64,000 nucleotides of DNA from Ohtaekwangia koreensis (GCF_900167975.1 NZ_FUZU01000002.1:1247501-1311500); one strand, 5' to 3'. Counted from the first letter of the stretch, positions 1-9,920 are shown. The notes: generated by a model not told the origin, from the sequence alone. Program-made: numbers and translations.

Positions 1-201
1 GCCGCCTATGCACAGGTAACAACAGCACATTTTATTGGATGGTTCGATCGTGCTATTGTGGATGGCACTGTAAATGGAATCGCCAGTTTATCGAGAGTGG
101 CTGGCAATATGACGCGCTCCTTCCAGGGAGGGAAAATCCAGCTTTATATATTGTGGGCAATTCTGGCAATTATAATTTTTCTAATTTGGACACTATTTTA
201 G
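1..201 (+). CDS. nuoL: NADH-quinone oxidoreductase subunit L, C-terminal fragment
   Basis: The frame is open from base 1 to a TAG at 199-201, giving the last 66 residues of a protein whose start lies upstream of the window. The fragment ends in a hydrophobic helix (roughly YILWAILAIIIFLIW) after a basic amphipathic stretch, as the C-terminal transverse-helix region of NuoL does. The call rests mainly on position: nuoM starts 41 bases downstream and nuoN follows, the standard nuoL-M-N order of complex I. The fragment alone is too short to prove the family. Confidence 0.8.
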   Translation, partial: AAYAQVTTAHFIGWFDRAIVDGTVNGIASLSRVAGNMTRSFQGGKIQLYILWAILAIIIFLIWTLF

Positions 202-242
202 GAAGCTGAAAAGCCCGAACCGAAAAGCAGAAAGAGAAAATA

Positions 243-1856
243 ATGCATCACTACCTGATATCACTTTTAATTTTTACGCCTCTTCTTGTAGCCGTTGTCG
301 GGTTGTTCATTCCGGCCAAAGCAGAAAAGTATTTTCGATTGAGTACACTCGGTGTGAATTTGTTTCAGCTTGCTGTATTAGTAATGATGTTGATGCGCTA
401 TGCAACGGAAGCAGGCGTTCAATTCGTAGAGAAGAAAAGCTGGATCACGTTAAGCCTGGGTTCATGGGGAATGCTGAAAGCTGAATACTTTGTCGGTATT
501 GATGGCCTGGGCATGCCTATGGTGGCGCTCTCTGTTTTTGTGTTGTTGATAGCGACTATATCATCCTGGACGATCGATAAAAATGTAAAGGGATATTTTA
601 TATTATTACTGATCCTGAATGCTGCGATCATTGGAAGCTTTACCGCGCTTGATTTTTTGTTGTTCTATCTCTTCTTCGAGTTTATGCTGTTGCCAATGTT
701 CTTCCTCATCGCTATATGGGGTGGTGCGCGAAGAGAGTATGCCTCAATCAAATTCTTTCTATATACATTACTCGGTTCAATTTTTATTTTGATCGTCATG
801 ATTGCGCTATATATCAGCGTTCATGATTCTTCATCCTCGGGACAACTGGTGCATAGTTTCAATCTGTTGAACATGACCGACCCTACAAACTTTATTTCAA
901 ATTCAGTTCTGGATCCTAACAATCCTTGGAAGATAGGTCCACTCGATGCACGCCTATGGGCATTTCTGCTTTTGTTTTTTGGCTTTGCGATCAAGTTGCC
1001 AATGGTACCTCTACACACCTGGTTGCCCGATGCTCACGTGGAGGCGCCTACACCAGTGTCTGTAATCCTCGCAGCGTTGTTGTTGAAGATTGGTGGATAT
1101 GGCCTTGTGCGTATAGCCTTCCCGATATTTCCGGAAGCTGCCATGCACTTTAGTATGTTCATCGGAGTAATGGGCGTGATCTCCATTATATATGGAGGAC
1201 TGAACGCCATGGCAAGCAAGGATCTGAAACGTCTCATTGCGTATTCATCCGTTTCGCATATGGGTTTTGTTTTATTAGGACTTGCATCAATCACTCCTGA
1301 AGGTGTAGCAGGTTCTATATACCAGATGTTTAGTCATGGATTAGTTTCCGCCTTACTGTTCCTGATAGCAGGAGTATTATATGACCGCACGCACGATCGC
1401 ACAATCGGAAATTATTCGGGGCTATCCATCAAAATGAAATCGTATACAGCCATTGTGTTGGTTGGTTTTTTTGCTTCCATGGGTTTACCCGGATTTTCAG
1501 GATTCATTGCCGAGATCATGGTTTTTCTAGGTGCTTTCAAATCCAATAGCGTAAATGGTTTGTTGCATGAAAGCCTCGCCATCATCGCTACTCTCGGATT
1601 GATTTTAGGTGCAGCCTATTATTTGTGGACTTTGCAGCGAATGTTCTTTGGTCCATACGATCTGAAGGGAAATATCGCTCACAGTTCGATCTACGATTTG
1701 AACAAGCGCGAATACCTCATGTTGATACCACTGGCTATAGCAGCATTGTTCTTCGGTATATTTCCCCAACCACTGATTAACTTCATCGATCCGTTTGCGC
1801 GGAATTTTTCAGAGTTCGTATTGAGCACAGGGAAGAGTTTAACATTAAATCCATAG
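243..1856 (+). CDS. nuoM: NADH-quinone oxidoreductase subunit M
   Basis: A 537-residue polytopic membrane protein of the proton-pumping Mrp-antiporter-like family in the membrane arm of respiratory complex I. Diagnostic segments are FYLFFEFMLLPMFFL around residues 140-155 (with the conserved glutamate on TM5), the HTWLPDAHVEAPTPVSV block around 260-275 followed by a lysine-bearing helix, and SVSHMGFVLLGL around 335-350. Length fits the family. It ends 4 bases before nuoN begins, so the two are translated from one message. NuoM is thought to form one of the proton channels driven by NADH:quinone electron transfer. Confidence 0.97.
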   Translation: MHHYLISLLIFTPLLVAVVGLFIPAKAEKYFRLSTLGVNLFQLAVLVMMLMRYATEAGVQFVEKKSWITLSLGSWGMLKAEYFVGIDGLGMPMVALSVFVLLIATISSWTIDKNVKGYFILLLILNAAIIGSFTALDFLLFYLFFEFMLLPMFFLIAIWGGARREYASIKFFLYTLLGSIFILIVMIALYISVHDSSSSGQLVHSFNLLNMTDPTNFISNSVLDPNNPWKIGPLDARLWAFLLLFFGFAIKLPMVPLHTWLPDAHVEAPTPVSVILAALLLKIGGYGLVRIAFPIFPEAAMHFSMFIGVMGVISIIYGGLNAMASKDLKRLIAYSSVSHMGFVLLGLASITPEGVAGSIYQMFSHGLVSALLFLIAGVLYDRTHDRTIGNYSGLSIKMKSYTAIVLVGFFASMGLPGFSGFIAEIMVFLGAFKSNSVNGLLHESLAIIATLGLILGAAYYLWTLQRMFFGPYDLKGNIAHSSIYDLNKREYLMLIPLAIAALFFGIFPQPLINFIDPFARNFSEFVLSTGKSLTLNP

Positions 1857-1860
1857 TTGC

Positions 1861-3372
1861 GTGGGGAACGATTTACGATCGACACTGGATCACATTTTCG
1901 AAAGCCTTTTGGTGCTGGGCCCCGAAGTAATTCTCTCTATAGGTATATTACTGGTTATTATTGTTGGTCTTGTAAAGAAGGAGCATGCTATACCAACGTT
2001 GCTCTCGCTTCTTATTTTCTCCTTCTCTTTTCTTTTTATTATAGCCGATTGGAAAGCGCTCACAGAACCTATATCTCTTTTTCAGGGGATGCTTCGCCAG
2101 GATACTTTCTCCCTCTACCTGAGAGGTCTCACAGATATAGCGGGTATACTTACTGTATTGATGAGCTGGCGCAATCAAGGGGCGCAACGAAATTTATCAG
2201 AATACTATGCGTTAATTATAGCGGCTGTACTTGGTACACATTTACTGGTGATGAGTACAAATCTGCTAATGGTATTTTTATCACTTGAACTGATCTCCAT
2301 AAGTTCATATGTGCTCACTGGTTTTCTGTTTGATAAAAAAGGCGCTGAAGGGAGTTTAAAATATTTTTTATTCGGTTCTGTTGCTTCCGCGGTGATGCTA
2401 TATGGTTTATCTATGTTCTACGGCTTTACCGGAACACTTGATTTTACATCGGAAGTTTTTTTTACAAAACTATATCCCAACCAAACACCATTGTTTTTCA
2501 TAGCCGGTCTGATGACCGTCAGTGGATTTTTATACAAGATCGCAGCAGCACCACTTCATCCCTGGGCACCCGATGTATATGAGGCAGCTCCCATGCCAAT
2601 CATTGCATTTTTTTCAGTCGTACCCAAACTTGCAGGCATTGGTGTGCTCACCAGATTTATTATGGCGATAAATTTGGGAGGGTCTGCTTCTTACGATTGG
2701 CAATTTGTTTTAGGCATCGTTGCTATCCTTTCGCTTACCGTTGGAAATTTTTCTGCCTTGATGCAAAAAAATCCAAAGCGACTGATGGCGTATTCGTCTA
2801 TCGCGCAAGCGGGATTTCTATTAATAGGCGTCATTGCATTTTTACCACAGGGTATACAATTCATGCTTTTTTATGCAACGGTTTATGTAGTGATGAATTT
2901 TCTTGTTTTCATTTATCTGCAATACTTTGAAAAAAATGGATTTGTATCGATTGCAGAATATAGTGGTATAGGAAAAACATTTTTGTGGCCGTCAATTTTT
3001 TTATTGATAGCGCTCATTTCCCTTACAGGACTTCCTCCTACGGCAGGATTCACAGCTAAATTATTTATATTCTCTTCGTTATGGGAAGCATATCAGCTAA
3101 CCGGAAAAAATATTTTAGTGTGGTTATTAATATTTGGATTGCTAAATACAGTGGTTTCGCTGTTTTATTATTTGCGCATCCCATACTATGCATTTATAAA
3201 AAATCGCGAATCGGAATTAAAAACAAATATTCTTGCATTCGAAAATCTTTTTGGTTTCGTATTGGTTTTACTCATACTTCTGTTCTTCTTCAGCCCCGGG
3301 CTGTTGATGGGATGGATTAATAAAATTACCTTTGTATTTGTTATCCGTTATCCGTTATCCGTTATCGGTTAA
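1861..3372 (+). CDS. nuoN: NADH-quinone oxidoreductase subunit N (GTG start)
   Basis: A 503-residue membrane protein, the third antiporter-like pump subunit of complex I. It starts at GTG, four bases after the nuoM stop. An overlapping TTG-started frame at 1857 has no family resemblance. Family segments include the LMVFLSLELISISSYVL helix with its conserved glutamate (about residues 138-155), APLHPWAPDVYEAAP (about 230-245), KNPKRLMAYSSIAQAG (about 300-316) and SLTGLPPTAGFTAK (about 388-401). The last ten residues and the stop codon are encoded by a 7-bp tandem repeat at 3340-3367, so the natural C-terminus was probably replaced or extended by a repeat element. It is the last nuo gene here. 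Confidence 0.96.
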   Translation: MGNDLRSTLDHIFESLLVLGPEVILSIGILLVIIVGLVKKEHAIPTLLSLLIFSFSFLFIIADWKALTEPISLFQGMLRQDTFSLYLRGLTDIAGILTVLMSWRNQGAQRNLSEYYALIIAAVLGTHLLVMSTNLLMVFLSLELISISSYVLTGFLFDKKGAEGSLKYFLFGSVASAVMLYGLSMFYGFTGTLDFTSEVFFTKLYPNQTPLFFIAGLMTVSGFLYKIAAAPLHPWAPDVYEAAPMPIIAFFSVVPKLAGIGVLTRFIMAINLGGSASYDWQFVLGIVAILSLTVGNFSALMQKNPKRLMAYSSIAQAGFLLIGVIAFLPQGIQFMLFYATVYVVMNFLVFIYLQYFEKNGFVSIAEYSGIGKTFLWPSIFLLIALISLTGLPPTAGFTAKLFIFSSLWEAYQLTGKNILVWLLIFGLLNTVVSLFYYLRIPYYAFIKNRESELKTNILAFENLFGFVLVLLILLFFFSPGLLMGWINKITFVFVIRYPLSVIG

Positions 3373-3457
3373 ACGTAATCCACTGAAGCTTTTTCTGCGG
3401 ATAACGATTAACGATATCAGGTGATGATTTTGGCGGGTAGCTCCTAACGACTAACGG
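3340..3457. repeat. GTTATCC 7-bp tandem repeat with inverted partner
   Basis: Four consecutive 7-bp units (GTTATCC three times, then GTTATCG) fill 3340-3367 and run into GGTTAAACG. Downstream, CGGATAACG at 3398-3406 is the exact reverse complement of CGTTATCCG in the tandem array, and further related words (GATTAACGATA, TAACGACTAACGG) continue to about 3457, just before the next start codon. The whole block is a mosaic of GTTA/TAAC words able to fold into a hairpin. A related copy lies at 19749-19811. It forms the end of nuoN and the entire spacer before the next gene. Confidence 0.75.
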
Positions 3458-3463
3458 TACACC

Positions 3464-5347
3464 ATGAGCGACCAAATCCTTCACGAGTGCGGAATTGCAA
3501 TGATCCGCTTGCGTAAGCCTCTTTCGTACTATCTTGAAAAGTACGGACCGACCTACGCGATGAACAAGATGTATATTCTGATGGAGAAGCAGCACAATCG
3601 CGGTCAGGATGGCGCAGGGATTGCAAACATCAAACTAGACGTAGAATCAGGACACCGTTACATTAGCCGTTATCGTTCCATCAAGCAACAACCTGTTGCA
3701 GATCTCTTCCGGAAAATCAGCAAAAAATTTAAGAAAGCGCAGAAGCAAGGCAAAGACAGATTCCGCGATGAGCAATGGCTCAAGGAAAATGTAGCCTTCA
3801 GTGGTGAGATATGGTTAGGACATTTGCGCTATGGAACACATGGCGTTAACAACATTGAAAACGTTCACCCTTTTCTTCGTCAAAATAATTGGAGAAGTCG
3901 TAACCTCGTAATGGCTGGTAACTTCAACATGACGAACGTTGAAGAACTATTTGATATACTGGTTAACCTCGGCCAGCACCCGAAAGAAAAAGTAGATACC
4001 GTTACGGTAATGGAAAAGATCGGCCACTTCCTCGATGAGGAAGTACAAGGCATCTTCGAAAAGTATAAAGACAAATTTTCAAATCGCGAAGTATCAGAGA
4101 TCATTGAGAATGAAATCGATCTGCAACGTGTATTGAAAAGAGCTTGCAAAGATTTTGATGGCGGATATACCATGGCGGGCATGACAGGATCTGGTTCTGC
4201 TTTCGTAACGCGCGATCCGAATGGTATTCGTCCTGCATATTTTTATGCCGATGATGAAGTCGTGGTAGTAGCATCAGAAAAACCTGCTATCAAAGCGGCC
4301 TTTAATGTAGAGTATAATCAGATTGAAGAAGTAAAGCCGGGCCACGCACTCATTATAAGCAAGAGTGGAGATTTCTCACAATACCAGATTATAAAAGCCG
4401 GTGAGAAAAAATCCTGTAGCTTTGAACGTATATACTTCTCCAGAGGTAACGACCCCGATATATATAAAGAACGTAAACAACTGGGACGTCTCCTGGTGCC
4501 TCAGGTGCTTCGGTCTATCAACTTCGATATCAGGAACACTGTATTCTCCTATATACCGAATACTGCTGAAACAGCATTTTATGGTTTGATGGCGGGTATA
4601 GAAGATTACCTGATCAACAAACAAAAAGATATAATCATAGATGGTAAGCCGTCTGTAGATTCTTTGGAAGATATACTTTCATTCCGACCACGTATTGAAA
4701 AACTGGTATTGAAAGATGTAAAACTTCGTACGTTCATTACCGATGATGAACATCGTGATGAAATGGTATCGCATGTATATGATACTACCTACGAAGTAAT
4801 CCGTAAAGGTATAGATACACTCGTTGTTATAGATGACTCTATTGTAAGAGGAACTACACTCGAGAAAAGTATATTGAAAATGCTGGACCGTATTGGTCCG
4901 AAGAAGATAGTGGTGGTTTCATCGGCACCACAAATCCGTTATCCCGATTGCTATGGTATAGATATGAGCAAGATGGGTGAGTTCGTTGCCTTCCGCGCGA
5001 TGATCGCTTTGCTGAAAGACCAGGGCAAGGATTATCTATTGGGAGAGGTGTACGAAAAAGCAACCCGTGCACGTGGCCATCAGAGTCAGATAAATTATGT
5101 GCAACATTTATACGAACAGTTTACAGACGATCAGATCTCGAACAAGATCTCTGAAATCTGCCGCCCGGCTGATATGAAAGCAGATCTGGAGGTTGTTTTT
5201 CAGACTGTAGAGAATTTGCATAAAGCTATTCCGTATCATTCCGGTGACTGGTACTTTACCGGTAACTATCCAACACCAGGCGGGATGAAAGTCGTGAATC
5301 GTTCGTATGTAAATTATATGGATGGGAAATTGGTAAGAGCTTATTAA
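3464..5347 (+). CDS. Long PurF-type amidophosphoribosyltransferase
   Basis: 627 residues with an N-terminal class II glutamine amidotransferase domain and a C-terminal phosphoribosyltransferase domain. The motif HECGIA puts the candidate nucleophile at Cys9, so removal of an eight-residue propeptide would expose it, as in Bacillus-type PurF. Other GATase signatures are NRGQDGAGI and GHLRYGTHG. The PRPP-binding loop VVIDDSIVRGTT lies near residues 450-462, followed by IRYPDCYGIDM. Canonical PurF is about 470-510 residues; this longer version is a second form I associate with Bacteroidota. The expected reaction is PRPP plus glutamine to phosphoribosylamine, the first purine step, but a specialised role is possible, so no symbol is given. 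No Shine-Dalgarno is visible; the leader is the repeat block upstream. Confidence 0.85.
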   Translation: MSDQILHECGIAMIRLRKPLSYYLEKYGPTYAMNKMYILMEKQHNRGQDGAGIANIKLDVESGHRYISRYRSIKQQPVADLFRKISKKFKKAQKQGKDRFRDEQWLKENVAFSGEIWLGHLRYGTHGVNNIENVHPFLRQNNWRSRNLVMAGNFNMTNVEELFDILVNLGQHPKEKVDTVTVMEKIGHFLDEEVQGIFEKYKDKFSNREVSEIIENEIDLQRVLKRACKDFDGGYTMAGMTGSGSAFVTRDPNGIRPAYFYADDEVVVVASEKPAIKAAFNVEYNQIEEVKPGHALIISKSGDFSQYQIIKAGEKKSCSFERIYFSRGNDPDIYKERKQLGRLLVPQVLRSINFDIRNTVFSYIPNTAETAFYGLMAGIEDYLINKQKDIIIDGKPSVDSLEDILSFRPRIEKLVLKDVKLRTFITDDEHRDEMVSHVYDTTYEVIRKGIDTLVVIDDSIVRGTTLEKSILKMLDRIGPKKIVVVSSAPQIRYPDCYGIDMSKMGEFVAFRAMIALLKDQGKDYLLGEVYEKATRARGHQSQINYVQHLYEQFTDDQISNKISEICRPADMKADLEVVFQTVENLHKAIPYHSGDWYFTGNYPTPGGMKVVNRSYVNYMDGKLVRAY

Positions 5348-5483
5348 CCTCTTAAACCTTTCGTAAACGTTTTAAAATATTTTCTTTATCACCTCTCTTT
5401 CGGTATTTTATTCGGTTAAATATCCTCATAACAAGTTTTTAGTAACTTAGTGCAGGAATTAATTAATAACCTAAACCAAGTCT

Positions 5484-8400
5484 ATGAAGAGAGGTCTACT
5501 ATTATTAGTAGCAGGGATGCTGTTTTTTACATCCTATGCTCAGGAAAGAGTCATCTCTGGTAAAATCACATCGTCCGAAGATGGTAGTGCTTTGCCAGGA
5601 GTAAACATCTTAGTTAAAGGTACCACTACAGGTACAGTCACCGATGTGAATGGTAATTACACCATCAATGCCGGTCCCAATGCAACACTCGTATTTACAT
5701 TTATTGGATTTACGTCTATCGAGGTAGAAACCGGTTCAAGATCTACCGTAGACGTGCAATTGGAATCTGACGTCAAGCAGCTATCAGAAGTTGTCGTGGT
5801 TGGTTATGGAACACAGGTTAAACAAGATCTTACAGGAAACATCGCTTCAGTATCCGGTAAGGAAATTCAAAATCAACCGGTGCCCAGTTTTGATCAAGCT
5901 ATGCAGGGAAGAGCTGCAGGGGTATTTGTAGAATCTGGCAATGGTAAATTAGGACAAGGCATTAAAGTCCGCGTAAGAGGTGCTGCTTCAGTATCAGCTT
6001 CAAATGAACCGCTTTATGTTGTGGATGGAATTATCGTAACAACAGATAACCTTTCCTCTACAGATGCTCCAACAAATCCGCTGGCGAACATTAACTCCAA
6101 CGACATCGAATCTATCCAGATTCTGAAAGACGCATCAGCAGCAGCTATATATGGATCGCGTGCCGCCAACGGTGTTGTAATCATTACAACCAAGCGTGGT
6201 AAGGCTGGTAAAACTGCTTTCAATCTTAACTATATGAAAGGCTTTAGCAGCCCGACAAGAAAAGCTAAATGGTTGGACGGACCTCAGTACTACGAAGCAT
6301 TCAAAGAAGCTTTCGATAATACAGATGCTATTTTACAACGTGACGAAGGAGAAGATTTTGGATCCTATATGTATGGTGAGCCAGGATTTACTTTCGATCA
6401 GGTTTTAAGCTCTGAATTGGGAGAGTGGAATAAAAATGCTAATGAAAACTGGGCCGATAATGCTTACCAGGATGATGCCGGTATTGACCAGATGGATCTT
6501 TCTGCAAGTGGTGGAAATGATAAAACTCAATTTTATACCAGCCTTCAGTTCTCGGATCAAAAAGGTATTTTGATAAATGACCGCTTTAAGAAATTAAGCG
6601 CTCGTGCTAACATTGATCATAAAGCTTCCGATAAAATCAGCTTCGGATTGAACTTCAGTTTGTCAAGATCTGTCAATAATCGTTTGAGTGACGATAACGA
6701 ATTTACTACGCCTATGCAGTTGCTGGCGTTGCCTCCTGTACAACCGGCTCGTTTGGAAGACGGAACACTCAATCAGAATACAGTATATTTTAATGGATTG
6801 TTGAAAGCAGAGAATTCAACTTTTGAAACGACTGTACTTCGTAACGTTTCAAATATATATGCAGCATGGCAGATCACACCCGATCTTTCCTTCAGAAGTG
6901 AAGCCGGTGTTGACCTTCTTACACAAAATGAAGACATGTGGAACGGAAGTGAAGTAGATTCACAAACCGGTAATGTTAAGGGTGGAGGATTCTCAGCGTA
7001 TGCTAACATTGTTAACTACTCTACCAATAATTATTTATCCTATAACAAAGTATTTGGAAAGCATAATCTGGATTTAACTGCTGGTATGAGCTTCCAGAAA
7101 TATGAACTTGATGCAACGGATATAACTGCTCAGACTCTTCCAAGCAGTGCGTTCAGAACACTTACCAGTGCCTCTGTAATTACAGATGGAAAGAGTAGTG
7201 CTACCGACTATGCATTCTTATCCTACTTCGGACGTGCCAATTATAAGTTCAATGATAAATACCTGGTATCCTTAAGCGGTCGACTTGATGGATCATCGAA
7301 GTTTGGAAAGAATGAACGTTATGGTTTTTTCCCTGCAGCTTCCGCTGGTTGGATAATTTCTCAAGAGTCGTTCATGGAGAACATAAAGAACACATTGAGC
7401 TTCCTGAAATTAAGAGGAAGTATAGGGGTAACAGGTAATGCTCCAACTCAAAACTTCGCAGCGTTAGGTTTATATGCTGCGAACACGTATGATATAGATC
7501 CAGGAATTGCACCATCGCAATTATCAAACAGCAATTTGAAATGGGAAACAACCGTACAAACTGATTTTGGAATTGACTTCGGATTGTTCAACGATCGCAT
7601 TACCGGTGAGATAGATTATTATGTTAAGAACACAACGGATGTGTTGCTCAACTCTAATGTTTCAGGTATATCAGGATTTTTAACACGCTTTATCAACATC
7701 GGAGAGATTGAAAATAAAGGGTTCGAATTTGTATTGAACAGTCAGAATATAGTAGGTGAATTCTCCTGGAGCTCATCTTTCAATTTTGCCCGTAACCGAA
7801 ATAAGATCGTTGATCTGAATGGGAATGTTATTGAAGGCGGTTATTTGAACAGAGCTGTAGAAGGACAACCGATTGGAGTTTTTTATGGTATTGAATATGC
7901 TGGTGTTGATCCACAGAATGGTGATGCATTATACTATATCAATGATCCGGAGAACCCGAGCAGAGAAACCACGAATGATTATAATGCGGCATCCCGTACT
8001 ATTATCGGAAATCCCAATCCTGATTTTATAGGAGGTTTAAGCAATACACTTTCCTACAAAGGATTTGAGCTTAATTTTCTGTTTCAGTTTGTATACGGTA
8101 ATGATGTCTTTAATGGTGCTGGAAGATTCCAGCGTGCGAATTTTACATACTTCGATAACCAGCTTGTAGAAGACTGGGAAAATTCATGGAGAGAGCCTGG
8201 TGACCAGACTGATGTACCAGAAGCCAGATTGTTTTTATCGAATGGGGATAAAGAATCATCTCGTTTTCTTCAGGACGCATCCTATATCCGTTTGAAGACA
8301 CTTAGTTTCGGATATAACTTCCCTTCAACAATCACGAATCGTTTATCAATGCAAAGTTTGCGTTTGTATGTGGCGGCTCAAAATCTGTTGACCATAACAG

Positions 8401-8525
8401 GTTATGATCTGAACGATCCAGAAGTTAATACCGATTACCTCGCAGGTAACATCGGTCAGGGTAATGATTTTTACGCTGCACCTCAAATCAAGACAATCTC
8501 TTTCGGTGTTAACATTGGCTTTTAA
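5484..8525 (+). CDS. SusC/RagA-family TonB-dependent outer-membrane transporter
   Basis: 1013 residues. A signal peptide (MKRGLLLLVAGMLFFTSYAQ) precedes a carboxypeptidase-regulatory-like beta-sandwich (about 22-100, GKITSSEDGSALPGVNI). The plug follows, with VVVGYGTQ near residue 110, the SusC signature LYVVDGI near 178, and SIQILKDASAAAIYGSRAANG. The rest is a long beta-barrel ending in an aromatic C-terminus (SFGVNIGF). It forms the outer-membrane channel that imports an oligomeric nutrient with energy from TonB-ExbBD. The partner SusD lipoprotein starts 15 bases downstream. No glycoside hydrolase, peptidase or SusR-type regulator adjoins, so the substrate cannot be read from context. Confidence 0.97.
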   Translation: MKRGLLLLVAGMLFFTSYAQERVISGKITSSEDGSALPGVNILVKGTTTGTVTDVNGNYTINAGPNATLVFTFIGFTSIEVETGSRSTVDVQLESDVKQLSEVVVVGYGTQVKQDLTGNIASVSGKEIQNQPVPSFDQAMQGRAAGVFVESGNGKLGQGIKVRVRGAASVSASNEPLYVVDGIIVTTDNLSSTDAPTNPLANINSNDIESIQILKDASAAAIYGSRAANGVVIITTKRGKAGKTAFNLNYMKGFSSPTRKAKWLDGPQYYEAFKEAFDNTDAILQRDEGEDFGSYMYGEPGFTFDQVLSSELGEWNKNANENWADNAYQDDAGIDQMDLSASGGNDKTQFYTSLQFSDQKGILINDRFKKLSARANIDHKASDKISFGLNFSLSRSVNNRLSDDNEFTTPMQLLALPPVQPARLEDGTLNQNTVYFNGLLKAENSTFETTVLRNVSNIYAAWQITPDLSFRSEAGVDLLTQNEDMWNGSEVDSQTGNVKGGGFSAYANIVNYSTNNYLSYNKVFGKHNLDLTAGMSFQKYELDATDITAQTLPSSAFRTLTSASVITDGKSSATDYAFLSYFGRANYKFNDKYLVSLSGRLDGSSKFGKNERYGFFPAASAGWIISQESFMENIKNTLSFLKLRGSIGVTGNAPTQNFAALGLYAANTYDIDPGIAPSQLSNSNLKWETTVQTDFGIDFGLFNDRITGEIDYYVKNTTDVLLNSNVSGISGFLTRFINIGEIENKGFEFVLNSQNIVGEFSWSSSFNFARNRNKIVDLNGNVIEGGYLNRAVEGQPIGVFYGIEYAGVDPQNGDALYYINDPENPSRETTNDYNAASRTIIGNPNPDFIGGLSNTLSYKGFELNFLFQFVYGNDVFNGAGRFQRANFTYFDNQLVEDWENSWREPGDQTDVPEARLFLSNGDKESSRFLQDASYIRLKTLSFGYNFPSTITNRLSMQSLRLYVAAQNLLTITGYDLNDPEVNTDYLAGNIGQGNDFYAAPQIKTISFGVNIGF

Positions 8526-8540
8526 ACTTTGAAACTAAGT

Positions 8541-9920
8541 ATGAAAAAATATAATTATTTAATAGCAGTAGCCTACCTGGTGTTTTTCCTTGTAGGATGC
8601 TCCAGTGAACTGGATATTGATCCGCAAGATTCTGTTACGGAAGAAGTGGCGCTTGACTCAGAAGAATCAATTCAATCACTACTGGTAGGTGCTTATGATC
8701 GCATGGCAGATGGTGATGTATACGGGGGATGGTTTCAGATGACAAGTGATCTTCTCGGTACTAACGGTGACATAACGTGGAGTGGTACATTTTCAGATCC
8801 TCGTGATATATGGAATAAAACCATTACCGTTAACAATGCGCAGACAGAGAGTACATGGACTGAAGCGTATGAAGCGATTAATATTACCAATATTATTCTC
8901 GCCAACCTTGATGTTGTGACCGATGAAGATTCAAGGGCAAGGATAGAAGGCGAAGCTAAATTTATTCGCGGTACTATATATTTCAACCTGGTTCGCCTAT
9001 ACGCAAAAGATTGGGCAGATGGTGATCCGACTGCGAATCTAGGCGTGCCGTTAAAGCTTCAACCAACAGCACTCGAGTATAACCCTGCTGAGAATGCTAT
9101 ATCAAGAAGTACTGTAGCGGACGTATATACTCAGGTTATATCTGATCTTACTTCTGCTGAAACATTACTTGGTGAAGAGAACGGTTTTTATGCAACCACT
9201 TGGTCTGCTAAAGCTATATTGGCAAGAGTATATCAGCAACAGCGTAACTATGCAGAAGCAGTGGTGAAAGCAAATGATATTATTGAAAGTGGACAATTTG
9301 CATTGGTAGATCGCGTTAGCCAGGCTTTTAACCAGGCGAACAATACTTCAGAAGATGTATTCGCTATACAAGTCACAAATCAGGATGGAGAAAATGCATT
9401 GCAGACTTTCTATGCAGCAACGAGTTTCAACGGAAGAAGAGATATTCGTATCCGCGCAGAATATAACGCCTTGTTTGACGAAACAGATGAACGCAAGAGC
9501 GCATTGATTTACTACGATGCTTCTGAAAGACGCCTGAGTGGAAAGTATAAAGATCAATTTGCGAACATTAGCATCGTTCGCTTGGCCGAACTTTACCTTA
9601 TTCGTGCGGAAGCTAACTTAATAACTAATGAGCAGGTGGGGCCTAATACCCCTGGACAAGACTTGCAAGTACTCCGCTCACGTGCGAGAGCAAGTGATGC
9701 ACCCGCAGAACCTACAATTGATGATATACTCCTGGAAAGAAAGCTTGAGCTTGGTTTTGAAGGCCATTTTATCCATGACATCAAAAGGCATGAAATCAGC
9801 ATTAGCCAGCAAGGTGACTATGAATGGAATGACAATTTGTTGGTGCTTCCGATTCCTCAGCGTGAAATGGATGCCAATCCAGCACTTCAGGGACAACAAA
9901 ATCCTGGTTACGTTAATTGA
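8541..9920 (+). CDS. RagB/SusD-family nutrient-binding lipoprotein
   Basis: 459 residues from the ATG at 8541. A TTG four codons upstream in frame is less likely because MKKYNYLIAVAYLVFFLVGC is a clean lipoprotein signal with Cys20 as the lipidation site. The mature part shows the helical TPR-like scaffold of SusD: LVGAYDRMADG and WTEAYEAINITNIIL early, GEAKFIRGTIYFNLVRLYA in the middle, and the C-terminal LLERKLELGFEGHFIHDIKR typical of RagB/SusD, closing with NPALQGQQNPGY. It caps the SusC barrel on the cell surface and captures ligand. A terminator follows at 9947-9977, so susC and susD form a two-gene operon. Confidence 0.96.
   Translation: MKKYNYLIAVAYLVFFLVGCSSELDIDPQDSVTEEVALDSEESIQSLLVGAYDRMADGDVYGGWFQMTSDLLGTNGDITWSGTFSDPRDIWNKTITVNNAQTESTWTEAYEAINITNIILANLDVVTDEDSRARIEGEAKFIRGTIYFNLVRLYAKDWADGDPTANLGVPLKLQPTALEYNPAENAISRSTVADVYTQVISDLTSAETLLGEENGFYATTWSAKAILARVYQQQRNYAEAVVKANDIIESGQFALVDRVSQAFNQANNTSEDVFAIQVTNQDGENALQTFYAATSFNGRRDIRIRAEYNALFDETDERKSALIYYDASERRLSGKYKDQFANISIVRLAELYLIRAEANLITNEQVGPNTPGQDLQVLRSRARASDAPAEPTIDDILLERKLELGFEGHFIHDIKRHEISISQQGDYEWNDNLLVLPIPQREMDANPALQGQQNPGYVN

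Noticed and set aside
1857-2288. A TTG-started 143-codon frame at the nuoM-nuoN junction
   Set aside because: NuoN in the neighbouring frame has full family similarity; this frame has none.
3340-3367. Short CRISPR-like array
   Set aside because: The units are 7 bp with no spacers, and no cas genes are present.
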